Shown here: piece after piece, positions 20,325 to 31,231 of the stretch
Position numbering within the stretch: the first letter of the stretch is position 1
How the letters are laid out: every line of letters begins with the position of its first letter
Origin: Fulvia fulva
Taxonomy: Eukaryota > Ascomycota > Dothideomycetes > Mycosphaerellales > Mycosphaerellaceae
DNA: 64,000 nucleotides
Reading direction: 5' to 3'
Assembly (NCBI RefSeq): GCF_020509005.1
Contig: NC_063015.1
Coordinates: forward strand, 4,278,001-4,342,000
Notes under the pieces: generated by a model
What the model saw: the letters and a program-made list of their open reading frames with translations, nothing else
What the model was told of the DNA's origin: nothing
Database searches by the model: none
Program-made: the position numbers and the translations under genes

Positions 20325-21170
20325 GAGGACAAAACCGCTGCCCGAAAGCCCGGGAAGCTTGAGATATTGACTGTGTTGCCTTTAGGGGCGCATCGAGCCG
20401 ATCTACAGATACTATCCGTGATTTACATTGGCGGAGTACTCACGTGCCGCAGGACGGTTCGTTTTGAATGGACTCAGGAAAGGACGCCTGCCAACAGAGA
20501 CCTGTAGCACTTCACGCGATCATTGCAGATGGGTAGTCTGCGTACCACCGTAACAGATTGGCAAAAGGTCGACGTGCGCAGCTACCCTTGGCCTATTCCG
20601 GCGGCGTCCAGCAGCTTGTCGGTGCCTCCAAGGACGGGCGGTCTATTACGTGTAATGTCCCGGATCCACGACAGACTGGGGTAACTGAAGCCTGTACCAC
20701 GTCAAGGCATTCCCCACTTGTACAGCGTCGAGCTGCAGACAAACTCGCCGCGATGACCGCGTATTGTACCGAGCACGATCGCCACTGCGACTGAATGGGA
20801 CCGGGCAATTTTGAGGCAATTTCCATCCAATTCAGTTGAGGGGCCAAAGCGAGATCGGATTGGTATCCTCTGATGGACTGATTGTTGTGGAGTCAGACGT
20901 TAACACGACGCCACGCACTTGCAGCGTGCTTGCGTGCTCAACGCAGTGTTGTCCGCAGCCCGAGACGATCATTGGAGCAAGACGGTCGGGTTTCGCAGTC
21001 ACAGCAGCCAAAATGAGCGTCGATCTGAAAGGTAGCATGAAGGCCGAACACTGGCAAGGCATCATGAGCTAATACCTGGGACTACACGGAAGGCCTTTAT
21101 ACAAAACAAGACTGTACAGCCTCCGTAGCCATCACTCATGGCCCCCGAGATCCCAAGCTAATACGCGACG
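20325..21170. other. Intergenic, no supported gene
   Basis: About 850 bp between the amidinotransferase start and the P450 3' end. Several short frames on both strands, none convincing. Confidence 0.5.
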
Positions 21171-22959
21171 CTAATCCCGTCTCCCATTCTCTGACTGCCC
21201 GGACCTTGGCAGCTTGTCAAACCCCACTATCAGTTTGTCGTTGACATCTGGGCTCATTGGCATGTTCCGGCCAGGATACTCCTACTCGTCAACAATTGAC
21301 GTTGTGTATCGGGAGTAGATTGTCACTAGCGACATGCGAATCACTACTCACGTCAAAGTAATGTCAGCACTCGTTCCTCGGTGTCACAATACGTGAGTCG
21401 CTTACACTCTGTTGCAAGATGTTGCCCAATGCAACGTCGGCTGCCAGCGCCAAAAGCAAAGAACCACTTCTTTGCTGTCGCAATGTCGTTGCATCCATAG
21501 TCAAGCCATCGTTTCGGGCTCCAAGTCAGTGGGTCTGGGTATGCATCTGGATCACGATGAAGACACCAGCCAAAACTGCATGACCGCGTTCCAGGAGGCA
21601 CTCTCTGGAGGATCCCAACACTACAATAGCGATCTGCGGGTGTCACTCGGGGGTCTGCGTTGGGGGATGTGTTGCGGAGCCTCAAGCCCTCTCGAATCAC
21701 AGCGTTCAACAACGGCAGTTGCTCACACAACTGTGTATCGGGTATGTCTGCTGGGCGCTGATGGTCTTGCAGTGGATTCGATATGGACCGCAGTTCCTCT
21801 CCGAGCTCAGACTGGATTTCTGAGTGGTGCGAAATCTCGTAGATCGCGTACGCAAGGACAGTGGCAAATGCTTCGGCGGTGAATGCTGCGCCGCAACGGG
21901 TCGAATCAGCTCTGTGATATGGTGCCATTCGCAGTTTGCAACTTACCAATATGGTCGAAACATTCGCTCGCAAGTTCACGGCGTTGAGCTTCAGTCATCT
22001 CGAAACTCTTCCCTGCATTCGCGAAAGGCTTTGCCAGGTCCTGTCGCACAGCGTCATACAGGACTGGGAGGTGTCCAGCTTCGAATAGTTGTCCTTGGTC
22101 CTGCCTCTTCAGCGCCTCTTCGGCAGAGTCGACCTTGCATAATGCCCATGCCTCGAACTCCCGACGTGCAGAAGCCCTTTTCGCTGATACAAGAGGCAGG
22201 TCGAGCACGCAGAGATACTTTGTGAGTTTTGGATGATCTCTCAGCCAGAACAAAGATTGGTCGTTTGGAAAGGCAACCAGAAATTGTTTCAACCACTCGT
22301 TCCGGGATGCCTCGTTGGTTATCAAGTCGAGTGCAAGCGGGACGCCAAAAGCGAACGCGGTCGTGCAGTCAAGAATGATCGACTGCGCAAGCGGGACAAC
22401 GTTTACTGCGCATTTGGGGGACTCGCTGGTACGTTCAAGCACAGGAATCACCCGATTCACCATCAGATTCCGCATTATTTCCCGAATGTGACTCGAAGAG
22501 GCGATAAATGCTCGGTTATGCACGCCTCGTATGCGTCTGTGGCGGCGCCGGTGCTCGGAGGTGAATGTGTTCAAGCATCTACTCGATCAGCTCGTTCGTC
22601 AAGGATCACCACTAGCCCACGTACCCTTGTGTCGCCCAGTAATGATAGACTGGTGGTTTATCAAAGTCGGCGGAGCCTGTACCCCAAACACAGTGTACCG
22701 CATCGATGTCATTGACCGCAATCTCCCGTGGCGACAGTAGGACGTATGGACCGTACTTTGCGAACGCTGCTTCAACGCTTGGAAACTCGTTTCCCCGAAG
22801 TCGCTGCCAATTGATCCAAAGCGTTGTGAAGCGAGCAATCGGGCTTGCTGCTGGAACAGTAGCCAGTGGGGACAGGAAAAGTGGATGTACAATGCATCTC
22901 CAAACGAGCACGGCAGCAGTAATGATACTGATAGACAACGCTGTCAACGTCCAGTACAT
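21171..22959 (-). pseudogene. Cytochrome P450, four exons, premature stop in last exon
   Basis: Exons by splice signal and frame: 22959-22625, 22578-21947, 21885-21406 and 21325-21171. Introns start GTACGT, GTAAGT and GTAAGC. Residues 4-22 form an N-terminal membrane anchor (WTLTALSISIITAAVLVWRC). Core motifs: an I-helix region (FTAEAFATVLAYAIYEISHH), the ExxR helix (LLNAVIREGLRLR) and the haem loop FFAFGAGSRRCIGQHLA with the Cys ligand. In the last exon IYSRYTTSIVDE is followed by TAG at 21284-21282, and the frame then continues 36 codons to a second TAG at 21171. The product would lose its last beta strands. The enzyme would have oxidised the cluster's intermediate. Confidence 0.8.
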
Positions 22960-23421
22960 ACTGTGAGAATTGGAAACGAGCAGCAGGGCAAATCCAAAAT
23001 GCTCAAACGTCTACAGGTGGGCAGATGCTACTTTCTCTGACCGCTGGTGAGATGTCTGCTGATCTAGGCTCTCAAAAGCTCCGTGCCGTACCTTCGAAAA
23101 CAACCCGTCTTCCCAAGAAGCCAGTGCCACCCGGATGGTTCTTTGTGCTCGTTGAGTGCCTAATTTTGAGGTCGTTTTCCGGTCGGCATATTCTCGAGTG
23201 CTACTGCCTTATGTGGTAGGTGCACGATCATCCCTCCCACACAATCATGTAGAGTAGCGAGGGGCTTGATGAAGAAATACGTGTACCGCGAAGCAATGAG
23301 GCTCCAGTGCTCCTGCCTTCGCTCTCGTCTTCTACTTGTGCACTGCACTGTACCATCTGACACAGCGCCCACGCCTGTATTTGCTCACCAATTCAGCGCA
23401 AAAGTTCAACGATTGCGATAA
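22960..23421. promoter_or_regulatory. Divergent promoter region P450 / MFS exporter
   Basis: About 460 bp between two divergent start codons; a shared promoter would fit a co-regulated cluster. No motif was assigned. Confidence 0.35.
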
Positions 23422-25920
23422 ATGTTCTCGCATTTCACGAAGGCGCAGTTGCCAGGATCACAGCAAAGCCTCAGCAGGAAGTCGCCAATGCCGACCCTTG
23501 CCAGCCCAGCAAATGCTGACAGCGCACTTGAAGTCCTTGGAACTAGGATCGACGCTGCAGCAGAAGAAGCCCTTTATGCATCGGAGAGAGACAGCCCAAC
23601 GGTCGAGCAACCTTTGCTTGCACAAGACGATGGCCGAAGCCAGAGGTATGGGTCATCAGACCTGGGGAGCACGGCATCGTCAGTGTCAGATACGAAGTCC
23701 GGCGATTCTGGCGTTGAAAACCACGAATACCTTACCGGCGGTCAGCTAGTCGCCGCCATGTGCGGGATTGGCTGTGTCTTCTTCATCGTGCTTTTAGACT
23801 TCAGCATCCTCTCTACGGTAAGTATAACGCAGTTCAACCATATTACCCGGTGGTAGAACACTATGGCTGCGCAGTGGATCACAACGCTGACGATTCTGCT
23901 CCGCATCTCAGGCCATCCCATACATTACGAGCGAGTTTCACAGTTTGCAGGAGTAAGCCGCCCTCAGAAAAGAGCTCGACACTCAGCCTCCCGTGCGGTT
24001 GATGATCCCTTGAAAGTCTGAGATAGCAACGCATTGCCACAGATCGGGGGTTCGAAGTTGTCGGGGTACACCTCCGTCCAGATCTCTAGGCTGACTCCAC
24101 GTTCGAATAGCGTTGGGTGGTATGGAAGCGCCTACGTACTGTCAAGGTATCGACGTCCCTCCTGGTGCATTAAGCATCATTGACACGACTCGTGCCAGCG
24201 TGAGACAAAGCTGATTGAGGACACCAGTGCAGCGCTGCAACCCTTCACAGGGAAACTCTACACGTACCTGAACGTAAAGCATATGTATTTGATCCTCGTC
24301 ACCATCTTCGTGATCGGCTCGTTGATGTGCGCTATTTCAACCTCGTCGACCTTCTTCATCTTGGGACGCATGGTCGCTGGAATCGGAAGCTCGGGATTGG
24401 AAAATGGTGCTATAACCCTCATTGCCGGCGCGGTACCGTCGCATGACCGACCTTGTAAGCTGATTGTGGCGCGACCACTTTCGTCTGCTGGATGATCGTT
24501 GTAAGCGCTGACTCATGACTTTGCTACACAGTCTACAATGCCCTAGTTTTGGGAGGTCAGTACAGCCCACTGCAAGACCGTATTGTGTCAGCTCATTAGA
24601 CTTCAAAGTCTGTCAGGTAGGCATCGTTATTGGGCCCGTCGTCAGTGGCTTGTTAACACAATATGCAAGCTGGAGATGGTGTAGGTTGATCACGCGCGCA
24701 CGCTGCTTTCTCAGCTCACAAGACCTACAGGTTTCTACATCAATCTCCCACTTGGCGCGACATCAGGGACGTTTTTGCTCTTCACGCACATCCCAGAGGT
24801 CACACACAAGCCGCCATTCTCGCTCGCGGTGGCCCGCAGCATCGTACCCAGACTGGACCTTGTAGGTTTGGCTCTCTTCGTGCCGACAATGGTCATGTTC
24901 CTGCTTGCGTTGCAATGGGGATCGAGCGAGTATGGATGGAGCTCGCCGCACGTGATCCTTCTCTTCGCAGGCTCCGGAATGTCCTTGATTGTGCTGACCT
25001 TCTGGGAGCGGCATGTGGGCGACCGAGCTCTCATACCACTCCACCTGCTCAAACGACGAATCGTGTTGACCGGTGTCCTGTACGACGCAACTTTGTTCGC
25101 GAACAACTTTGTTGGCGTCACTTACGTGCCTATCTACTTCCAGGCTGTCAAAGGTCTCATGCCATCACTTAGCGGCATCTACACGACCCTCCCAGATTTT
25201 CATTCAGTTACTGGCGCTGATCATATCAGGCTCTCTTGGTGGGTAAACTGGGCTTCGTCAGATACGTACAGAGCACGCGGCTGACATGTGCCGTTCCACA
25301 GTGCGACGCTTGGGCTATTTCGTTCCATTTGCTGTTCTCGCAGGAGTAACAACGACTATCGCTTGTGGCCTTATATCAACCTGGAACCCCGACACTCCGC
25401 CCGCAATTTGGATCATTTACCAGATGTTATACGGTCTGCGAGGGATGGGGCTCCAGATGGTATGTCAAGACAAACACACCGTTCTTGTATTCACTGTGTC
25501 TGATCGCAAGTAAAATGTGTGCAGGGGATTATCGCTTGCCAAAGCGCTGTGACTTCAGCCGAGAGTCCTAGTGTGATCGCATTTTTGTTCTTCGCAGAGA
25601 ATCTAGTATCGGCCGTCTTCACCATCGCAGGCGGCGCTGTCTTTACGCAGACTCTTCAACGGCGAGTTGCAATCTTAGCACCATCGGTGAGCCCCAGGGC
25701 AGCGCTGGCCTCGGGCGGTGGTGCGGAAGCGGTGCGGTCCCTACTACCGTCTGGTAGTCCAGAGCTGCCTGGGCTACTACTTGCATTCTCCGACGCTGTC
25801 ATCGCAGTCTACTACTTGTTGATGTCACTGGGCGTGGTATCCTTTGGTCTGGCATGGGCCATGGGTTGGGTGGACATCCGGAAGAAGACGGCCAGAGAGA
25901 ACGAGCTGCGACAAGATTGA
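23422..25920 (+). pseudogene. MFS drug:H+ antiporter (DHA2, 14-TM type), nine exons, one frameshift
   Basis: Exons: 23422-23817, 23912-23952, 24111-24146, 24228-24454, 24532-24555, 24621-24680, 24731-25238, 25302-25459 and 25525-25920. All junctions keep frame except one break inside exon 7. Diagnostic pieces: VGWYGSAYVLS (motif D2-like), GRMVAGIGSSGLENGAITLI, WRWCFYINLPLGA (motif typical of DHA2), YVPIYFQAVKG and LGYFVPFAVLAG. At about 25183-25192 the frame shifts by one base, just after SGIYTT. The next helix (SQIFIQLLALIISGSL) reads in the other frame up to the donor at 25239. A polar 110-residue N-terminus precedes TM1. It is a likely self-protection exporter of the cluster, now apparently broken. 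Confidence 0.8.
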
Positions 25921-26365
25921 AGCATATTTTGTCGCCGTCTGATTCTTCCTCCTGCTGCTACCATCAGAGAGTTGGGATGGTGCATTGTCTCGAGAGCACC
26001 CGAGGGCTGGTGACAAAGTTGATTGCCACCTAGCGTTACGATCCCCTGCAGAAGCGAGGCCGTTGCTTTAGCCCGCTGGCATACAGCTAAGTAGCGAGGT
26101 CCGATTAATGCAGTCGAGGGTACGGCGCGTCTACCTATGTCGATTCTACGGATATACGTTCATTTAGCAGCTCTCCTGAATTGAAATCGACAAGTATAGC
26201 GGCGGCAACATACTTTGTCACCAAGCCTTGACAGTAATCCCGTCGGCGAGCTCGGCGAGGCTACGTCTTAGGCACCGAGACCCAGAGGCAATACGAGACA
26301 CACAACTCACATAGAGCTGTAAGGACATGGATACTGTTGATCTCTTCCTACGCTGGCCCGAGAAC
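25921..26365. other. Convergent intergenic region
   Basis: About 445 bp between two gene 3' ends; no supported gene. It marks the edge between the metabolite cluster and conserved genes. Confidence 0.5.
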
Positions 26366-28066
26366 TTAATATCGCACCTTCTTGCCAGTGATCTGATTGC
26401 TCGTGTTCCCAAACTGCACCTTCAACCCTTGTGCTCTTGCCCAGTCGACTGCATCTCGTCCGACTTGTAGACAGTCGTTGGCTACCAGTTCTTTGACATG
26501 TCCAGCTTTGACGATCTCCTTGATCGCAATTCCAGTGATAGAGCTCCCGCTGAAATCGAGCGAGCGAAGCTTCTTGTAGGAACGAATCATACTCTCGACA
26601 TGATCATCCTTGAGGTCCAGGCATCCTGTAATCGCCCAGTGCTCCAAGTCAATCAATCTCTCCTCCAGGAGGATGGTGTTCGATGGTATGTTGGGGTTGA
26701 CCATACACAGTGATTCGAGCTTTGAGATATCGGGTATCTCCTTGCCCTCGTAGTGAGTTATGTTGAACGGACCAACCACATCAGAGAGGATCGCCCCGGG
26801 AAAGTGCAGTTTGACATCGAGTAAATTCGGAAGTCTTGACCACTTCAGGCCCGCTTGGTCATTGGCGGCACCTTCCATGGAAATGAAAAAGTTGCTGCCT
26901 ACATACGATCCGCCACAGGATGTCGCGAGGTCCAGCACCTTGACAGACGGCGGGAGGGTGAGCTGTTGTGGAGAAGTAAAACGCAGACGTAGCCGGACGT
27001 ACTCGAGATTCTGACATTGGCGAAGGTCCAGAAAACCAAGATCGGGTAGTAAAGTCGGTGTCGTCAACTCACGCAACGTCAAAGAGCGCAATTTCGGAGA
27101 GTTCTCGCTCAGATTGGCGCATAGCAGTATTGCGTCGATGGTATCGGCCGTTAGGTCCAAAGTCGTGAGCATGGGCAGCTTGAAATGCCATGTCGAGCCA
27201 AATGATATGTGTCTGACTCGTGCACATTGTAGGAGCTCGAGCCTGTCGCTATGTTGGCGTGCGAGGGAATGCAAGACAGTCTGGCTGATGTCGGTGCCAT
27301 GCAGGATCCTCAGCTCGCGCAAACCCTTCGCTTTCCGTAAGACGTCGACCAGGTTCTGCCCTTGTAGACCAGTTTCCAATAGCGTTAAGCTTTGTAGTGA
27401 AGGTCTTGATGCCAATGCTGCAAGCACTTTGTCAAAGTCATTCAGCCTGTTGAGGGTCGCAGCTTCGAGCTTTGAGTACGCAGTATTGATGGCGGCACTG
27501 ATGAACTTGTTCAAGACCCTCGCTCGTGCTCCTGTAAGATCCAGATGCCTCCAGAGATTCGGCTCGGAGCGTATGAAATCCCTCCAGCCCTTCGACACTC
27601 GCGATATGGCGGTCCTCTGCCTGAAGCTCAGATACTCCAACACCATCAATGCCATCTCTCGCGGAAGCACTGTGAGGGGATCGACACTCTTCGGCGGAGC
27701 CACGTCCTTCAACACGTCCGCCTGCGCTTTCTTCAGCTCTTCGTAGCCTATCCCGACATGCTTGACCACCTTCAAGGCCTGGTTGTAGATGTCAAGTGCG
27801 GTGGACTTCTTTCCCATCTTCACCAGTATTCTGCCAGCACGCAAGTATCCTGTCGGATGTTCGCGCCATGTCTGGATCGTCTTCTTCGCAGCCTTGAGAG
27901 CATCGTCCAGGTCGTTGAGTTTCTCGTGCGTGGCCGCCAGATGATCGAGTAGTGTTGCTGATGGATCGCCTCGCTTTACTGCTCGCCGAAACAGGTCCAG
28001 TGCCTTGTCATACTCGCCGTTGCCGTAGGCAATACGTCCCTCACGACGTAGAGTGTCGGCGCTCAT
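26366..28066 (-). CDS. TPR / F-box / LRR protein, Dia2 (Pof3)-like
   Basis: 566 aa from ATG 28066 (the upstream in-frame ATG-less leader was ignored). Residues about 1-130 are TPR-like (RREGRIAYGNGEYDKALDLF, HPTGYLRAGRILVKMGKKST). An F-box follows (LTVLPREMALMVLEYLSFRQ, then WRDFIRSEPNLWRHLDLTGA), then leucine-rich repeats to the C-terminus. This order is that of S. cerevisiae Dia2 and S. pombe Pof3, substrate receptors of SCF ubiquitin ligases that act at replication forks and promote CMG helicase removal. No introns. The length is somewhat shorter than yeast Dia2 (about 730 aa). Confidence 0.8.
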   Translation of the reverse strand: MSADTLRREGRIAYGNGEYDKALDLFRRAVKRGDPSATLLDHLAATHEKLNDLDDALKAAKKTIQTWREHPTGYLRAGRILVKMGKKSTALDIYNQALKVVKHVGIGYEELKKAQADVLKDVAPPKSVDPLTVLPREMALMVLEYLSFRQRTAISRVSKGWRDFIRSEPNLWRHLDLTGARARVLNKFISAAINTAYSKLEAATLNRLNDFDKVLAALASRPSLQSLTLLETGLQGQNLVDVLRKAKGLRELRILHGTDISQTVLHSLARQHSDRLELLQCARVRHISFGSTWHFKLPMLTTLDLTADTIDAILLCANLSENSPKLRSLTLRELTTPTLLPDLGFLDLRQCQNLEYVRLRLRFTSPQQLTLPPSVKVLDLATSCGGSYVGSNFFISMEGAANDQAGLKWSRLPNLLDVKLHFPGAILSDVVGPFNITHYEGKEIPDISKLESLCMVNPNIPSNTILLEERLIDLEHWAITGCLDLKDDHVESMIRSYKKLRSLDFSGSSITGIAIKEIVKAGHVKELVANDCLQVGRDAVDWARAQGLKVQFGNTSNQITGKKVRY

Positions 28067-28993
28067 GGTAGATGCGAGGCGGTGTGATGTGAAGTCCAGT
28101 TGTGTTCGTGGAGGGGAAGTGGAAGACGCGTATATAGCGCGTAGCGCGTTTGAACATTTCACGCTCGGAAGTTCGAGCCGAGCGCTCTTGCCTCATCTTC
28201 CATCAGTCTTCACGTCGGTCATTCACTACACTTACTTGTCACATGCATCGCCGGCATTGGTCTGGAGCAGACGTCTCATCAAGCCGGGTCGAACGAAGGG
28301 GTATGTGGGTACGTCTTTACCAATTCTCGGCCATCTGGGCTGTCAGCGAAGTTTCAACATCTATCCGCCACTCACTGCGTTACGCGGTCGTCCAGGCGAC
28401 AGCTATCACAGCACTACACAGCCTGATATAGGCCCAGGAAGACGACGTACACAAGACAGCGATGCTGGTGAATGATGCATTGATGTCTCCAGCACATGCC
28501 AGAAGTTCAGCTTCGGGCATCAACCCTCGTTTAGCCGTTTCCGCAGCTCCACTCATTTCAAGTCGGTGCCAATGGGAGATGACGAAAGCTGCAGAGGCGA
28601 AGAAGTCCCGCACTTCGACAACCGCCAAAGAACCACACCACGTTCTCCCACCACATCTGCACATTCCCTCAACTGTTCTCTGCATGTGATTGACGGTACA
28701 GTCATCATTCATACCCTTGCTTTCCTTGCCACCTCTGCCTGACAATCTCCCCTTCTGCTGCATCCTTTGTACACTCCTTCCACTTGACGCCCCTTGCGAC
28801 GGCCTCACAACGAACAACATCTCGGCTACGACGAAACCATTCTGCTGCATCCCATATTAAAGTTCCGAGCGAGCCAAACCAACTGCACAGCACGCGACTA
28901 TTGACATACAGGAAGTGGGAGGAGCCGACTTCACTGCACATCCACGGCAGGAACAACAATACTATTGCTACACGCACAGGCACTACGCCACTA
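28067..28993. promoter_or_regulatory. Divergent promoter region, Dia2-like / PAQR
   Basis: About 930 bp between divergent genes. The frame of the PAQR gene is open upstream to 28784, but that part has no ATG. No other gene was supported. Confidence 0.35.
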
Positions 28994-30502
28994 ATGTCCA
29001 CATACACGACAATGACGACCTGCACGAAGACCTTTACAGAGACTCGCGAAGAGCCGACAGTGGGCGCATCATCAGGCGCCCAGATAGATCATGAAATCGA
29101 GCGAGCGCGGAAACGAAGACGGCATTCGAGCTACAACCCGCGGTCATGGAGTGTGGAGAGGGAGAATGCACAGATCGCCGTCGAGAAATTCCTGAACGAC
29201 CTGGGCAAGAGGTTGGAAATGCTGGAGACGTACGGCTCGCTCAAGTTCGACGAGGGAGTCAAGAGTGTGCATGACACATTACACCATGTGCATGAAAGGT
29301 GTGCACAAGTCTCGGACGACCTGATAGACGCTGGAAGACGGCGGAGGAAGGTCTTTGTAGAGACAATGGAAACACACTACAGAGACGCATTGGCGAAGAA
29401 GGACACATTGGAGCAAAAGGTACAGGAAGGAGTCAAGGTCATGGAAGCCAATCTGGTTGCTCTCGAGCAAAGAGCATACAAGATGAGGGAACGAGGTCTG
29501 ACGGCAACCGCCCACGAAATGTTGGACTCTGGTATCGCATACATGGAGAGCACAGCAACCACGGCCGCCGAGATTGTCCACGAGGGTGCAGATGCAGCGC
29601 GGAGGGCCAAGGAGAAAATGAAGCTGAAGGTGGAGGTCGCTCTTGTGCACGCTCGAAAGCACGGCCTGGTCACATACGATATGCTACCCGAACCTTGGCG
29701 TGTCAACCCGCACATCCTCAACGGCTACCGCTTCAGCGAAACCAAGCTCGACTGCATCCGAAGCTGCTTCACCATCTCCAACGAGTTCTTCAACATCTGG
29801 TCCCACGCCATCGGCCTGATCATCGTCCTAGCAATCGCCTTCTACTTCTACCCCAACACCCCCGCTTTCACCTCAGCAACTTACTTCGACATCGTCATCG
29901 CCGGCTGCTTCTTCTTCGCCGCATGCAAATGCCTCGTCTGCAGCTGCATGTGGCACGCCATGTCCTCCATCTCCGACCAAACCTTGATGGAACGCTTCGC
30001 CTGCGTGGACTATACTGGCATCTCACTCCTCGTCGCCGCTAGCATCATGACAACAGAGTACACCGCTTTCTACTGCGAACCATGGAGCCGTTGGACCTGG
30101 ATCAGCTTGACGTTTGGCCTTGGCATCGCAGGCGTCATCCTTCCCTGGCACCCTACCTTCAACCGCGCAGACATGGCATGGGCGAGAGTGGGTTTCTACG
30201 TGACACTGGCAACGACTGGTTTTCTCCCCGTCTTTCAACTCACCTACGAGCGTGGCTTCGGCGAGACGCTTTACTTCTACGCTCCCATCGTCAAATCCAT
30301 CGCCGTCTACCTCGGCGGTGCGGTAATGTACGCGGCCAAGATCCCCGAGCGTTTCCTACCCGGATGGTTTGACTATGCCGGTGGCAGCCATAACATCTGG
30401 CATTTGGCGGTGCTCGGTGGGATTCTGTTCCATTATAGTGCGATGCAGAGTTTCTTTGGTGAAGCTTTTAGGAGGGCTGATGTGGGGTGCTCGACGTATT
30501 AG
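28994..30502 (+). CDS. PAQR / haemolysin-III family membrane protein, Izh3-like
   Basis: 502 aa from ATG 28994 (MSTYTTMTTCTKTFTETREE). Residues 60-290 form a hydrophilic, helical cytosolic region (VEKFLNDLGKRLEMLETYGS...), as in the long-N-terminus Izh3 subgroup. The PAQR domain then starts with PHILNGYRFSETKLDCIRSC, NEFFNIWSHAIGLIIVLAIA (first helix with the family His), CSCMWHAM (Ser/His motif) and the C-terminal GGSHNIWHLAVLGGILFHYS, which carries the conserved HxxxH zinc ligands. Seven TM segments are visible. Yeast Izh proteins affect zinc and sterol homeostasis and have ceramidase-like sites. Single exon, intact. Confidence 0.88.
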   Translation: MSTYTTMTTCTKTFTETREEPTVGASSGAQIDHEIERARKRRRHSSYNPRSWSVERENAQIAVEKFLNDLGKRLEMLETYGSLKFDEGVKSVHDTLHHVHERCAQVSDDLIDAGRRRRKVFVETMETHYRDALAKKDTLEQKVQEGVKVMEANLVALEQRAYKMRERGLTATAHEMLDSGIAYMESTATTAAEIVHEGADAARRAKEKMKLKVEVALVHARKHGLVTYDMLPEPWRVNPHILNGYRFSETKLDCIRSCFTISNEFFNIWSHAIGLIIVLAIAFYFYPNTPAFTSATYFDIVIAGCFFFAACKCLVCSCMWHAMSSISDQTLMERFACVDYTGISLLVAASIMTTEYTAFYCEPWSRWTWISLTFGLGIAGVILPWHPTFNRADMAWARVGFYVTLATTGFLPVFQLTYERGFGETLYFYAPIVKSIAVYLGGAVMYAAKIPERFLPGWFDYAGGSHNIWHLAVLGGILFHYSAMQSFFGEAFRRADVGCSTY

Positions 30503-31231
30503 AAGATAGAGAGCCTGGGCTTCAACGTCAGGTCTGTTTGTTGCATTGGCATTGCGATATGCATTGGGAGCTGGCAGGTTTGTACAGACTTGGCCTGCTG
30601 GTGAATTTTTTGGTGTTCATATGTTAGCGTTCTGAGCGATTGTTGGTATTCTTGAATTGAGCACTGCTCGCTAGGCACTGCCTAGTGCCTTATCGTCTTC
30701 TCCCTTGTTTCTTCGTAGGTCATATCTTGGTGTATTAGTGTGATTTCCAGGTTCCCTTCAGAAATGTCCTCGGGATCATCTCGGCATTGGTGGTGGTCAA
30801 AGTTTCAAACTCAACCCACGATCGTTCTTGCCTTCCTCCCTCTACGCTTCCCGTCTTTGCAACCTTGCGGGAAGGTGGTCTGACAGAGAGCTCCACGCCC
30901 ACGCCGACAGCAGCACTAGCACGACCGATCCTTTGCAAACACAGCTGCTGCCAACACAGCCACCATCCTGGTCATACATCAGGTCGTCACAACGATATGG
31001 AACGCGGTCACCATCGCTCTTCACAGGTCTGCCTGCTTCATTGCAGCAGAGCTTCCGGCTGACCGCAGCAGCTGTCATTGATAGTCTGGGCAGGGAAGCA
31101 TAGCTGATCCAGCGAGTGTCATTGCCTGATCCGCTACAAAGCTGACAATTTACAACACCTGAGCAAGCAGCACAAGCAAAGTTACAAACGAGTACGAAGG
31201 GGTATCTCGAACATCAAAACAACAACAAACA
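30503..31231. other. Convergent intergenic region
   Basis: About 730 bp between two convergent 3' ends; only short frames were seen, with no recognisable product. Confidence 0.5.

Noticed and set aside
28380..28850. 156-codon minus-strand open frame in the Dia2/PAQR gap
   Set aside because: Composition is irregular, no domain, and it overlaps the probable promoter and 5' region of the PAQR gene.
29299..30042. 247-codon frame overlapping the PAQR gene
   Set aside because: Out-of-frame shadow of the clearly coding PAQR frame.
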